From Penicillus capitatus (taxonomy: Eukaryota > Chlorophyta): 64,000 nucleotides of DNA. The DNA lies in contig OZ287704.1 in assembly GCA_965649825.1 (NCBI GenBank), positions 992,001 to 1,056,000 of the forward strand. Reading direction: 5' to 3'. The position numbers and the translations under genes are program-made. Positions 11,210 through 23,123 of the stretch are shown here, piece after piece; positions within the stretch are counted from its first letter, which is position 1, and each line of letters starts with the position of its first letter. The notes below the pieces were generated by a model, which was not told where the DNA came from, did no database searches, and saw only the letters and a program-made list of their open reading frames with translations.

Positions 11210-14200
11210 ATGCCAACGTTCTGTTGTCGACTATTCTGTAGCATGCATCTTTATCGATGCTATTATACTTTGCTCTGTCTGTTGCTATGGAGTCGTCTAA
11301 CCATCCTGACGTCATCGTCAGCCACCGAAGAAGGTACCTGTTCGAGTGAACTAGGTGCAGAGAACATCTCTGAGGGAGGGCAGCAGTACATCGTCCGCTT
11401 TCGCGAATACCGGAGGGCAGCACACTGGAGACGAGCACTGGAAGCTGTCTTAAGCGAAGATGGGTCGCAGTGGAAATGGGTCGAGCGACACAACGCAGCT
11501 GCCTCGTTTCCGACAGACTTCGGCGTCGTGCGATTCCAGACAGCCTCTGCAGAAACCGTGCAGGTAGATCTGAATCGACTTCTCAGTGGTCCTTGGTGGG
11601 ACGTCGGAGTCGTATAGGAACGCATACTCAAGCTGCCTTTTGTCAGAGACGTCCACCCAGACCGTCTGCTGCACCGGAGTCTGGCACACGTCGCGGAGGA
11701 AGAAGAGGGACATCGGGAGTGCAAGATTCAGAAGCCTCCAGGTCGATTCCGTACCCGTCCGACTTTCGGGATCGACAGCGAGGACGACGACTACACGTAT
11801 GGATCGGATTCCGAAGACCGGGCAGAGCTGAGGAGGAAGAGGATGCTCCTAAAAACCGGCCGCCGATCGGTGACGCGAATGCTGCACGCGGACGAGATCT
11901 GGAATCTGGGATACTCGGGCGAAAAGGTCAAGGTGGGCGTTTTCGACACCGGCATCCGAGCAAACCACCCCCACGTCAAGAACATCAAGGAACGCACGAA
12001 CTGGACCCACCAGAACACGCTGAGCGACGGATTGGGACATGGCTCGTTCGTGGCAGGCGTCATCGCCGGAATCTACGATGGATGTCTTGGATTCGCTCCG
12101 GACGTCGAGCTCTACACGTTCAAAGTGTTCACGGACGACCAGGTCTCCTACACGTCCTGGTTCATGGACGCCTTCAACTACGCCATCGTCTCGAAGATGC
12201 AGATCGTCAACCTGAGCATCGGCGGGCCGGACTTCCTCGATCAACCATTCGTCGAGAAGGCGAGATCGCTAGATGCAGTCGCAGTTCTCATGCCTTTTCA
12301 CTCCGCAGGTGCTTGAGGTCACATCGAGTGGGATCATCATGACGGCTGCCATCGGAAACGATGGACCTCTGTACGGGACGCTGAACAACCCGGCTGATCA
12401 GAACGATGTCATCGGAATCGGAGGTATCACCTTCGAGGATCGCATGGCGCGTTTCTCGTCGAGGGGGATGTCGACCTGGGAGCTGCCGATCGGCTACGGT
12501 CGCATCAAGCCGGATGTGCTGGCATACGCCCAGGACGTGAGCGGCTCGAGGATGCAGGACGGGTGCAAGAGCCTGTCGGGAACGAGCGTGGCGTCTCCCG
12601 TCGCCGCAGGGGCTGTGGCTCTGTTGGCCAGCACCGTTCCCGAAGGCGCTCGGTGGAGCCTGCTCAATCCGGCCTCGATGAAGCAGGCCCTGGTCGAGGG
12701 CGCCTCTCGGCTGGACGGCGAGACGGTCTACGTTCAGGGGGCCGGAAAGATCGACCTCGTCCGGTCCATGCAGATCCTGCAGAGCTACGAGCCCCGGGCC
12801 TCCCTCGTTCCCGGCAGCCTGGATCTGACCGACTGCCCGTACATGTGGCCCCTCTGCTCGCAGCCTCTCTATGCCGACGCCGTCCCGGTGATCGTCAACG
12901 CCACGATCCTGAACGGCATCAGCGTCACCGGCGTCCTAGAAGGGGTGCCGGAGTTCGCTCCCTCCAACAAGGCAGGAGAGCTCGTCTCCATGGACTTCGA
13001 GTACAGCGACGTCCTGTGGCCCTGGTCGGGCTACCTGGCCGTCTACGTCCGAGTCCAGTCCGCTGGACGATCCTACTCGGGCGTCGCCGAGGGAGAGATC
13101 CGCTTCACCGTCGTCGCTCCCCCGGTCGAGGGCGAGAGGGGGGAGAGGAAGTCCACTGTCCGAGTGCCGTTCAAGGCGAGGATCGTTCCGAAGCCTCCCC
13201 GAGAGAAGAGGGTGCTCTGGGACCAGTTCCACTCCGTCAAGTATCCGCCCGCCTACTTCCCGCGAGACAACCTCGACGTGCAGAGAGACATCTTGGACTG
13301 GCACGGAGACCACCCGCACACCAACTTCCACGACATGTTCGACCACCTGCGAGACAGGGGTTACTACCTGGAGGTCCTGGGTTCTCCCTACACCTGCTTC
13401 AACGCATCACAGGTCCTGCCTGCCGGACGGCGTCCGGCACACTGCTGACTCCATTCGCTGTAGTACGGGGCGCTGATGATCGTCGACTCCGAAGACGTCT
13501 TCTATCCGGAGGAGGTCGCAAAACTGGCTGCGGATGTGAGGGAAGAGGGACTCGGCGTCATCGTCTTCGCGGAGTGGTACAATGCCAAGACGGCCACGGA
13601 CTTCCGCTTCTTCGATGACAACACGCGCAGCTGGTGGACTCCCGCCACGGGAGGCGGCAACATCCCTGGCCTGAACGACCTGCTTGGCCAGTTTGGGATT
13701 GCCTTCGGGGACGCCGTCCTCAAAGGGACCCAGTCGATCGGCGGCCAGCGCGGGGTGAAGTACTCCTCTGGGGCCAACATTGCAAGGCTGCCTGCTGGCA
13801 GCTTTGCCCACCACTTCTCTCTGGAGGAAACGTCCAAGGAGACCAGCTCCTTCGGCGACTACTACACTCTGGGCCTGACCGCCCATGGGAACGGCAGACT
13901 GGCCGTCTACGGAGATTCCAACTGCCTGGACTCCAGTTACCAGTCGGATCACTGCTTCGAGCTGCTCGATGCGATGCTGGACTTTGTGAACGAGAACGAA
14001 GACAACAGCCTTCTGCAGAGTCTGACAGGCGAGGATCACATACTGAAGGCATCTCTGGACGCAGAGGATCTTCCGCAGCCGATCGAAGACGTCAACTTCA
14101 CAGAGTTCTCTTTTGTCATGAGCCATCCATTACAGTGCTACATGAACCATCCCATCATGGAGATCAACGACGCGCCAGTGAACCGGTCCGACATGGAAAT

Positions 14201-14440
14201 CAGCGATAGGTCAGAGGCAAAGAAGTAAGATCCTCTGAATTTGCTTGTACCAATTTTAATGCTCACTTAACTTGTAGGATGTCATCATACCACCAAGCGC
14301 CGGAAATTGCGATCTTGCATACATCCCGAAGCAATTCCACGCTTCAAGGAAACACGTGGTTGCGTAAACTGATCATATTTACGTGGAGTATGGTGTCAGT
14401 GATTCTTTCTATCTATGGCCTCTACAAATGTAGTCATTGA
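11210..14440 (+). CDS. MBTPS1: site-1 protease (S1P/MBTPS1-type subtilase), copy 1
   Basis: Golgi membrane serine protease that cleaves SREBP/ATF6-type membrane transcription factors in other eukaryotes. A signal-anchor-like leader follows ATG 11210, with an alternative ATG at 11243. The prodomain comes next, then the S8 catalytic triad: Asp in VFDTG, His in [10 protein letters not shown], Ser in SGTSVASP; the oxyanion Asn is in AIGNDGP. The S1P-specific stretches [44 protein letters not shown] and LWPWSGYL are all present. Introns: about 11564-11617, 12260-12308 (GC-AG), 13411-13461, and one near 14228-14278 leading to the last exon. That exon encodes a membrane helix ([19 protein letters not shown]) and a five-residue cytosolic end. 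11219-14171 is nearly identical to the copy at 36.5-39.4 kb and much more GC-rich than its surroundings; the tail is unique. Confidence 0.93.
11219..14171 (+). repeat. 2.95-kb inverted repeat, left arm
   Basis: Starts at the second or third codon of copy 1 and ends at the codons for MEIND. Pairs with 36467-39422 on the other strand. Identity appears very high by eye across exons and introns, with a few indels (the 12260 intron is 1 nt shorter here). Homology stops sharply at both ends. Confidence 0.9.
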
Positions 14441-14928
14441 TAATCCCAGAGTAAGTTTAATAAGGACTGCACGAGATGGACACTGAAAATACGACGTTCA
14501 TAAAAACAACTTGGACACCTTCGTCAACTACTCTTCTCTTCCATTCATATCTGTTTGTTGTGCCTCGCTCTTCGTAGGATGCAACAGATGCAGTAACACG
14601 TTACGCGTTTAATGAAAGTATCGAAAGAGCATCAAACGTTAACACCAATATCTGCTCAGGAATAACGAAAGTCTCTCTCTTTTATTTGTCCAATCGATCT
14701 AACAACAGAAACGATCGGTGACCAATGATTGCTGGCATCGATGTTTCCCCTGAACCGTATACCAACGGTTTTTTATACGACGTGTGGCATTCGATTGCAG
14801 ACATTTTTACCTGTAATCCATCCGCCGTGTGTTCTTGGCCTTAATGTCACTCATTCTGCATTGCGTTTTTGATTCTGAAAAGACCCCATCCACGTCATGA
14901 GCAACCAAACACAAAACAGCCAAAATGC
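14441..14928. other. intergenic, between two convergent genes
   Basis: About 490 bp between the end of site-1 protease copy 1 and the stop of the convergent coiled-coil gene. AT-richer than the protease body. I see no convincing ORF, RNA gene or repeat in it. Confidence 0.6.
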
Positions 14929-15843
14929 TCACTTTGCATCCATCTCTTCTTCCTGTCGCAGCAATGCATCTCTTTCTTTTCTCAAAGCTTCCAATCGACT
15001 CTTCCGCGATATATATACAAAAAGAAAAGTACGGAACTGGATGGGATAAACACCTGGAGCTGTGCGATTTCGGTCGGCGCTCGTCGTCTGAGATCATTCA
15101 AAGCTTGCGTATGGCCTCGTAACTGAGCCTCTTCTGTGGCCAAGCGACGTTGGCGTATTCCACTTTCGTTACGTAGACGTTTAACAAAGGCCTCTAGTCG
15201 ATTCCTCGATTCCTGTTCCTTCGCCAGACGTTCTTCCTCGTCGCGCACCAGTCGTTGTAGGCCCACAACTTCCGCCTTCATCCGAGACACCGTCTGCGAT
15301 TGTTTCTGGTCGAAGTACGTCTCGACGATCTGTGCAAACCGATCGATGTTGCGTCGTTCTTTGTCACAGAGCTTGTCAACGCCGTGTCGAATTTTCAGAA
15401 CCTCCGTATCGTGCGTCACACGACTGGAGAAATAAGTCCCCTGTAGAGAGAGGCACACTGAACGACGGTTCGTACTCAATATCCATCGGTGTAACATTTT
15501 CGGATGCGGCTTCCTGTTTCAGACGCTGTTCCAACAGAAGGCGTCGATTCAATAGGGTCCTCTCCATTTGACACAACCGTTCGATCTCTGCGGTTTTCTA
15601 AAAGAAGCTGATCATGCTTGAGACAGAGCCAACGAATGGTGACAGTTGTGTGCAGCTGATGACGATAACGCCGCTCGAGTTCTATCCGTTTGGCGCGTTC
15701 CTCGATCAAATCGTTATGCCGCGATTCCAACAACGACTATGCACACCACAGATTTAACCGTTGCTAAGGTAAAGAAAGAGATTTCGATGTCCGACCGTCA
15801 ATTGCGAGAGCTTTGCATTCCAATTCGTCTCTGACGCGTCCAT
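14929..15843 (-). CDS. small coiled-coil protein (about 240 aa)
   Basis: ATG at 15841-15843 (MDASETNWNAKLSQLT), stop 14929-14931. Four introns of about 40-59 nt were placed in frame (near 15737-15795, 15600-15645, about 15435-15474, and about 15002-15054). Each joins heptad-rich segments: RHNDLIEERAKRIELERR, then TAEIERLCQMERTLLNRR, then LKIRHGVDKLCDKERR, then SRLEALRKERDALLRQ. The product is almost entirely charged coiled coil with no other motif. The size and layout could suit an SF-assemblin-type or basal-body fibre protein, but I see no diagnostic residue, so the function is left open. Confidence 0.6.
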
Positions 15844-16207
15844 GAACAGCAACAGCAGCCAACCATTTCGTGGAGATGTCCTTTCCGAGGTGTAATAGAT
15901 AGATATTGCCGGAACGTCTTTTCATACTTCGCACGACTTTTTTTGATCCCGTTGGCGCAGATATATCTGCCTATGCGTATAGCTGGAAGTCACATCTTGC
16001 CCGTCCCTTGCGTGAAAGCTACGGCTTCCGATCGTCACGGAGACAAATCTGCCCAGACAGAAACATTGACTGACCATGCTGTACCGTAGTAACTCTACAG
16101 AACGATCCCGTTCATAACGTCACACTTTTAATCATTTAAAGGTAATCAGCGAAGCATCAAGATTCTTCCGTTCGGCATTGCGATCTCTTGTGGAACCCTG
16201 AGGTCAT
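15844..16207. other. intergenic, no feature seen
   Basis: About 360 bp between the start of the coiled-coil gene and the end of DBR1. It probably holds the coiled-coil promoter and the DBR1 3' UTR. No ORF or repeat stands out. Confidence 0.5.
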
Positions 16208-17697
16208 TTATTTACCTTCTGAGATGGGGAAGTGTGGGTGATGACATACCGAAGGGCTGCTTCTCCGATCTCCATAGTGGAGATTAAATGGAATGCCGAG
16301 CATTTGAAGAAATCGCTCCGTCTGTGGATTTCTGATGTCCTGTACCGGCATCACCCTTCTCCGTTGACCTTCGGCTTCATCATGTCCCTTCGCTGTCGGT
16401 TCAAAATTCTCAGGAATAAACAAACTGTCCATCCCTTCCATGATCGTCTCCATTGCCTCTTCCTTTTCTCTCTTCACTAAAAGCGATCATCATCAAAAGG
16501 GAACACAAAAGCAGTATGACAGACAGGAAGGGCTGGAAACCAGGTTCAGCTGCGCCGGTCCAAAGCTCATCAGATGCATGGTGCTCTTGAGAATGCCCAG
16601 CCATTCTTTGTCGTAACTGAACTGCTTGGGTCCTGTGGCTGCAGGTATGTTCAGTATTTGCAGAAAATCGCGTCTTGGAAGGCATTTGTCGAGTGCCAGA
16701 AATCGTGTCTGCTTTCCATTTCCATGATCCACCAGGGCTGGATACTTGACATGCATGTGAGCCGAGAAATGATATGTCGGCTGCAGTGTATTCAACAGCT
16801 CTGTCGCGGCGGGACTGCCCAGCGTTCTCTCCTGGATCTATCCACCACTCTGTTAGCGCACATGGATCAACGGATTATCTGAACAGACTTCTGTTCGGAA
16901 ATAGGGTTTCCTTCGAATGAGCTCTCCTGTATTTCCCCAATCCGTAATGCAATCTGGCCAGTCATGTGTCAACAGAATGTCCACAGCTTCCTTAATCTAC
17001 AGCCAGACGTTGCCACCGGGATAGAGATCGGTAAAGCAAGCCTGTTTGAGTTTGAAGACATCGAAGACACGCGTGTGATATGTGCTGCGTTTAGTGCCTT
17101 CGTTGTAGGGCAGCCTCTCGTAGTATCCCATGTTGTAATGCCTCCGGTTGTAAATGCCGCTGATTCCGGCAATGCGCAAACCGCCAAAATGCACCACTCC
17201 TGAGTAACCAAGGAAATAGATATTGGGCGCCACCCATCCCCCATAGTAAAGTTCTCGTAGATGATTGATTGCCTCATGATTCCCGCCAACTAAAACCAGA
17301 TAACCCGTTTCGATGACGATCACAGAAGAATCCCATGTAACTGAAGAGTGTGGGATACGGTGCCGTTTTGGTTCCATTATAGTATTTATAGAAGTTCATG
17401 ATCTTCTTGTACTTGTTCGGCACAGACATGCACTCCAAATCATCCAAATTGCGCACGGCCTGGAATGCGTGCAGGATGTCTATGTCTGCAATGGATGTGA
17501 CGTGAGTGAACCTGAAAGTCTCCACAACAGATCAAGAGATGAATCTTCAATCCTTCTATCTCTTCCGTACGCTTCAATACGTCATAGATGGTATCAAGCT
17601 CTCCATGACAACACCCTTCCACCGCAATCTACTCCTATCCGTGTCAGCCAACGATCGATCAGAGACACAGTACGTTGAGACCATCCGAGAAATCCAT
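16208..17697 (-). CDS. DBR1: RNA lariat debranching enzyme
   Basis: Hydrolyses the 2'-5' bond of excised intron lariats in the nucleus, apt in so intron-rich a genome. The short first exon (ATG 17695-17697, MDFSDGLN) is spliced to [12 protein letters not shown], which carries the metal-binding Cys/His start. The other metallophosphoesterase motifs follow: [35 protein letters not shown], and [16 protein letters not shown], then [17 protein letters not shown]. Introns: a 45-nt first intron, about 52 nt after GDFQ, about 53 nt before GGNHE, a GC-AG intron at 16997-17041, about 57 nt before ERTLGSP, and one before the C-terminal acidic/basic extension. All known catalytic residues I can check are present. 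It starts 173 bp from the divergent gene at 17870. Confidence 0.93.
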
Positions 17698-17869
17698 TTT
17701 CCTCGGGCGCCTTTTCTTTCGGCGGCTGGATGTGTCAGAGACAATGCAATGGAGGGGCTGCAGTGACTGTCGTCTCGTGGACTGAATCAGTTGCGTCGCT
17801 CTGAGGGCAATTCGCATTAAGTACGACAGTTCTTGGTTAGGCGGCAGTCGACTTTGTATAGCGATACGG

Positions 17870-20668
17870 ATGTCCAGTTCTCCGGCGCGTTCCGTTTGCG
17901 GTTCAACGGGAGGGCATTCGATAACGGATGATGCAACCAAAACGGAAGTCGTTCGTCTCCGACGTGAAAACGCGAAACTCTGCAAGAAGCTTGTATCGGT
18001 TCTTGGACTTTCTCACATTTTTCTCACACTTTGGCATAGGCTCTTCTGAAAGAGAAGACGGAAGGTACTGAGAAGTTGATGAAGCTTCATAAAGAACTGA
18101 AGGACAAATATCAGAAACTCCAAACTGAAGCCTCATCGCGCTCGGGGATTGAAATGCAGCAGAAATGGACAGAAGCACGAGAAATGGCACAGAAAGAAAT
18201 GGAGAAACGATGTGACCTGCAGAAGCAGTTGAGTGAAGTTCTGGAACGATGTCAAAGAGAACAGGAGACAAATCTAACACTTCTGAAACAGAGAGCCACA
18301 GATCAAGCATCCATCCTCGATCTCCAACGCCAAGTTCAACAATTGAAAGAGACGCTGTCCAAATTCGAATCCGCAGCAGATAGAGAACGTCGCCATGGAC
18401 AAACCTGGGCCTTATTCGAGAAAGAGCTGCAGAAGCTCGTGCAGAAAACAGGTGAACTGCTCTGGGTGTGCGATGTATCCTATAAGAGATCCGATGTAGA
18501 TGTGGCGATGCGGTCTGCTGTGTTGGGTGATCTAGAGGAAGGAGAGGAAATGCTATCAGTGAAGTCGTCTGATGTGTTAATGGCAGCAGATGTGGGGCGG
18601 TCGGACTGGATGGCAGCAACAAAACGTCCACGGAGCAGTTCAGACATCCGAATGAGTCTTGCCTGCACATCAGATTCCTCATGTTTTCCTCTTCAAAATC
18701 GAGAAACGCCATCGCCGCCGAAAAGAGGAAAGAAACAGTGTAATCGGATGAGAGAAGAGGAAGCAGATAAAGAAACTCCGACTGTTCAGCATTATTTTGT
18801 AGATAAAAAACAAAGAAGGTAAATCGAAGCAATTTCTAAGGGTAACGGAGATGTCCTCTGACTGTCAGGGGTTTATCGAATGCGAAGAAGCGCGTGGGAT
18901 TAGGTGAAAAGTACGATCGCTCGGTCGAGGAGGTGAAACAACTGATGGACGGGAAAGTGAGAGAAAATGCGACGAAAGGAAGTGATTGCTCAGCATTAGG
19001 TCTTAAAAGACAAGGAACTGATCCGCACTTCGTTGAAAACATCATCAAACTGCTTAACTCTATGGACAGCCCGTCGTCCTTGAGTGACCTTGTTCACAGT
19101 GTCTCCCATCAACTGAATCTCGAGAGCTGTTCCATCGATCCGTTAACAAGCAAGCTCTGCGAAGCCATCTCTGCCATTGCAGAAGAGAAGGGTTTCGTGG
19201 ATGCGACAGTGTCCGATGATGTCGCCTTCTTGCTTCCCTGGTGTCAGCCCTATTCCCAGAAACACAAAGCGTTCTGCACGATTCTCTCTTTTGCGATTTC
19301 TCTGGACGAAGTCATCCCATGTCAGGCAGAGAGCCGAAGATTTCTCGTTTGCTTGTGCAGGCAACTGCATGATATGCTCTCTGATCAACTCTCCCATAAA
19401 GATGCACTCAAAGCCGCTGCTGTGGCAGCAGCCATTGGATATTTATGCAGAGCAACACAGCAAAATCAGGTAACTCCCCTTATTCCAATGCTTGCCTAAA
19501 TGTACTCTGTTTGTACAGTTGTTCTCGGCAGCATTGATGGATGTGCTGTTGGCAGATGACGATGCTGTCGCGGTCGTGGTCTTGCATGGCCTGCTGTTCT
19601 CTTGGACAACCTTCTTTGATGCTTCGTGGGAGAAAAGACAGAGCGGATCGGTGAATAGGTTCCCAGTAGAGACGCTTTTCAGTGGCCTCGTTCAAGTTTG
19701 TACCTCCCGTCTAAACATTGGCGACAACCTGGCTCGATTCTGCAGCACTCGAATTGCAGCTCACGGTTGCCAACACGGCTGGTGGTCCGACCTTGATTCA
19801 AAACTCACCCCTGTCCATCTGAGATCAGGTTTGAATTAAAACCTACCTAATCCCTAATCTGTAAGTTCTAAGTAAGTTCGTGCATTTCCGCCATGATACG
19901 CTTTTATTTGATAAGTGAGTTGAAGTAAGAGAGAAACGTTTTCATCGACGATTTCTTTTTTAATACGGTTGGATCTCAGGTCTCGTGCAATTGTGCCCGA
20001 TAGCTTGAGATTGTTAAGTATCAACGTAGGTGCTGAGAGATATGACATATGACCTCAACATTGTCTCTCCTGTCTTTCTAGGTCAAACGACCGACGAATG
20101 TGCCACTGTCGTCCTCAAGAACATCCAAGAGACGGTACAGGAGAGCCAATCACCAGATAAAGAATCGTGGAGTCAAGTGGAATGCGCTTTGCGACTCACT
20201 GCCCGCTGGCAACCATTCTCTTGGACCAAGGAGGTCAACATTATCTCAGATCTATCGCCCAATCGGCACGGTTGGTCTTTGCTGCAGGTCGTGGAGCATT
20301 CTTTGCGTCCATGGATTGGAGAGGCATCTAGAGGGACGATATATGATTATGGCCGCCTTCTCGGCAGTTTCTTTGCCTATCTCCTTTCAAAGTGGCAGAA
20401 GGACGAGGAATTGTTCTGTCAGATTCTGTCATGGAGTTTGGACAGCGCAGAGGCGTTTGAGCATCGCATTGCTGGACAGCTCTTTGGTGGAACGCCGCAG
20501 CGATTCCTCAAAGAACTTTTCTCCCCCATCTGGCAAATGTACGTTAACCGCCGCCCATCTGCCAAGTCAGCATTCTTCCGCCAGCGTTTGGGGCACCTTT
20601 GTTCGAAATTCCATCTCCCGTGCGACTTTGGAGAGCCCGTGGACGTCACAAAGGGACCATTTCTATGA
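17870..20668 (+). CDS. nuclear-type protein: N-terminal coiled coil, C-terminal helical repeats
   Basis: ATG 17870 (MSSSPARSVC). The first intron lies near 17991-18036. The next exon is a long coiled coil (about 18040-18430) followed by a Ser-rich acidic linker and basic clusters (PPKRGKKQ, DKKQRR). A 50-nt intron (about 18822-18871) then joins it in frame to a Leu-rich helical domain continuing to the stop at 20668. Later introns are about 50 nt near 19470 and an unusually long 253 nt at 19829-20081. The C-terminal part reads as alpha-solenoid (for example RFLVCLCRQLHDMLSDQL). The architecture resembles ATRIP, the checkpoint partner of ATR, but I see no decisive motif. The single-gene join rests on splice-site and frame agreement; two adjacent genes remain possible. 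Confidence 0.5.
19854..20048 (-). CDS. 64-residue ORF nested antisense inside a long intron
   Basis: ATG-to-stop ORF (MSYLSAPTLI...YLELTD) filling most of the 253-nt intron of the sense gene, which is about five times the local intron length. The translation is varied in composition and not obviously low-complexity. I do not recognise it and cannot rule out chance. Confidence 0.2.
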   Translation of the reverse strand: MSYLSAPTLILNNLKLSGTIARDLRSNRIKKEIVDENVSLLLQLTYQIKAYHGGNARTYLELTD

Positions 20669-21182
20669 TGTGACGTCTCGCGTTATGACGTGGAGTCTTT
20701 CTAGCGACGTCGCTTTCTAAGTCTAGTGACTTGGCGCCACGCCACTCGAGAGTGCAATCGCAATCGGCGAGCGTTCACTTTGCGAGTCGTGTGTCGACAG
20801 AAACGCCAGAGCTTTGCTAAGAGTTCTTAAGCGCATGGTCCAGCTTGCAAAGCTCTTGTCCTCGACATCATCGTTATAAACAAGCGTCTACTCCTTCTCC
20901 CATTAACATTCCCTCCACCGAAGCTGTCTTTGCGTGTAAGCCCTGCCTCGGCGCGTCCCAGAACCGGCGACCGCGTCGCGTCTTTCGGATGCTTTGTCAA
21001 GTGTCTATGTGCGTTCGTTCGTTTGTTTACGTGTGTTTGTGCACTTCGTTGCGTCTATTATTACGAGACAGCAATCTCTTTTCCCGAAACCCTCAAGGCT
21101 ACGCACTCATCGACATCGTGTTCCTTTAGGCAATTGACGGACTTCGCGCTCTCTCCGTTCGGCGTCATTAGCAACCGCGACG
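20669..21182 (+). promoter_or_regulatory. upstream region of the PI4-kinase gene
   Basis: About 510 bp with no convincing gene. Two TGACGT cores lie at about 20674 and 20689 just after the upstream stop codon. The rest is T/G-rich with ORFs on the plus strand that look like chance. It probably contains the 3' UTR of the upstream gene and the kinase promoter. Confidence 0.3.
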
Positions 21183-23123
21183 ATGGACTTGAATCAAGTG
21201 CGACATCGGTGCTCATGATATGGATAAGAAATCGACGGGTCGGTTGTCTAGGTTTCACAGAATGTCGTCGATGCAGCGTCGGTTGTTCAACTGAAGTCGC
21301 CAGCGGTGGGGAGTTTCAATAACTTAAGCGATTCAGGGTCTGGCCGCATCCTGGCAGGCGAGGCACACAGTGCTGGAGCGTGGGCATTGATGTCTATGGT
21401 CAACAGCGTGACAGTTGTCTCGCGATCAGAGCAGAACCTCGGCCATATGGAGATCTGCAACTTCAATCAACTCACACCCAAGGCACTGGATCTCGTCCGA
21501 GACATTGCATCTGGTTTCGAGAGCGGATTATCACCGGAACGTGGAGAAGAGGGATTCGGTGGCACGTATTTCGTTTCGAACAAACATCGACAAAAGGTTG
21601 CGATTTTTAAACCGTGCGATGAGGAGCCTTTGGCACCTTGCAACCCCAAAGGCTTTGTTGGTCGATCTTTGGGAGACCCGGGTCTGAAGCCGACGGTACG
21701 TGTTGGTGAAGCAGCTTTGAGAGAGGTGGCGGCTTACTTGTTGGATCGTCATCAGTTTGCCAAGGTGCCAACGACTCTGCTGATGCGTGCCAGTCATCCT
21801 GCTTTTAATTATGTACCTGGAGTAGATTCGTCTGGATCCTTGAACGTGTCGCTCTTCTCTGAAGGGGTGTCGTCACAGTTAGATGCTGCAAGACTGCCTA
21901 TGAAACTTGGCTCAGTTCAGGAATTTGTTACGCATCTCTGTGACACAACAGAGATGGGCACATCGAAGTTCACGACAGCCGATGTGCAACGTATCGCCAT
22001 TTTGGACATTCGTTTGTACAACACAGATCGCCACGCTGGCAACATTCTTGTACGAAAAGTCGATGCCAGTCACTCAGCAGAGCCCTTCAAAGAGACAGGC
22101 TTTGAGCTCATCCCGATCGACCATGGCTTTTGCCTTCCCGAAGCTTTGGAGCCTCCGTACTTTGAATGGCAACATTGGTCACAGGCACGATTGCCTCTGG
22201 GGCAGGAAGAGCTGGAATACATTGCCTCTATTGATATCGAAGCCGAGAAGGCGATGTTACGTAAAGAGTTGCCAGTGTTGCGCGAAGAGTCTCTCAGAAC
22301 GATGGAAGTGTCTACTACTCTTCTGAAGAAATGTGCAGCCGCTGGGCTGTCTCTTCATGAAATTGCTGAAATCATGACACGTCCATTGGTCGGAATGGAC
22401 GAAGAGAAATCCGACCTCGAAAAAATCTGTCTCGAAACGAAGGAAGAAGTCATGTCGGCTGCCGTGACTGGATTAGAAATAAGTTGGATATCATCATCAT
22501 CTGACTGCGAGTCCGATGAGTTAGAAAGCAACGAAACGACAACAGCCACTCCAACACGCATAGATGAACTGCTGTTTTGCATAGATGATTTGAAAGAGCT
22601 GGAATCGTCTATCATGATGAATGCCACCGGATCGAACGGACTGTCTACCGATGCAGCAACGGAAACAGTCGTGGCAATGGTTGAGCAGGGACTCGTCGAG
22701 GAGTGCTTACTGGAACAACTGTCCTTGGAGTGTGAGGGGCACCCAATTGCTGAGCCAATTGTGATCAACGTGGGATTAAGGAAAGGCCAAAGATCAATGT
22801 CAATGGCTCTCCCCTCTTCCACTGTCTGTTGCCGACTGCCTAAACGTGGTTATGGTCAACACACCCGACCTGAACATCGTCCTTCTTCTGGGAGTCCCAA
22901 GCAAGGAGAGACAAAAGTTACCTATCCACCTCTCGTTCACGGATCAGCTCCTGGAAGTTCTGATGACGTCTTTCGCTACATGAGCTCAGATCAGTGGAAG
23001 TGCTTCATGGAGGTGCTGTGTGATAAAATTGACGATGGAATAAAGCAGGGAAAATGGGTTTCACATGACATCAAGACCCGTTCCATGTCTATGAATTTGG
23101 GCATTTCCTGTCCCCGTTTCTGA
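21183..23123 (+). CDS. phosphatidylinositol 4-kinase type II gamma-like kinase
   Basis: Predicted to phosphorylate phosphatidylinositol or protein, like plant PI4K-gamma. The first exon is tiny (MDLNQ, ATG 21183), joined by a 63-nt intron to one long exon. The kinase core shows the family signatures in order: GGTYFV, VAIFKPCDEEPLA, RVGEAALREVAAYLLD, KVPTT, DIRLYNTDRHAGNIL (catalytic loop), IPIDHGFCLPE (metal-binding loop), and FEWQHWSQA. The C-terminal 250 residues are acidic and Ser-rich without known domains. No N-terminal ubiquitin-like domains are present, unlike many plant relatives. The start is a best guess; an in-frame GTG and several later ATGs lie downstream. Confidence 0.85.

Noticed and set aside
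12260-12308. A 31-nt intron (GTCGCAG...GCAG) in the site-1 protease
   Set aside because: A 49-nt GC-AG intron restores the family sequence [16 protein letters not shown] exactly, and the second copy gives 50 nt at the same place.
17903-18832. 309-codon minus-strand ORF opposite the coiled-coil gene
   Set aside because: Leu/Ser/Phe-rich translation typical of antisense to a coiled coil; the plus strand has splice-joined heptads.
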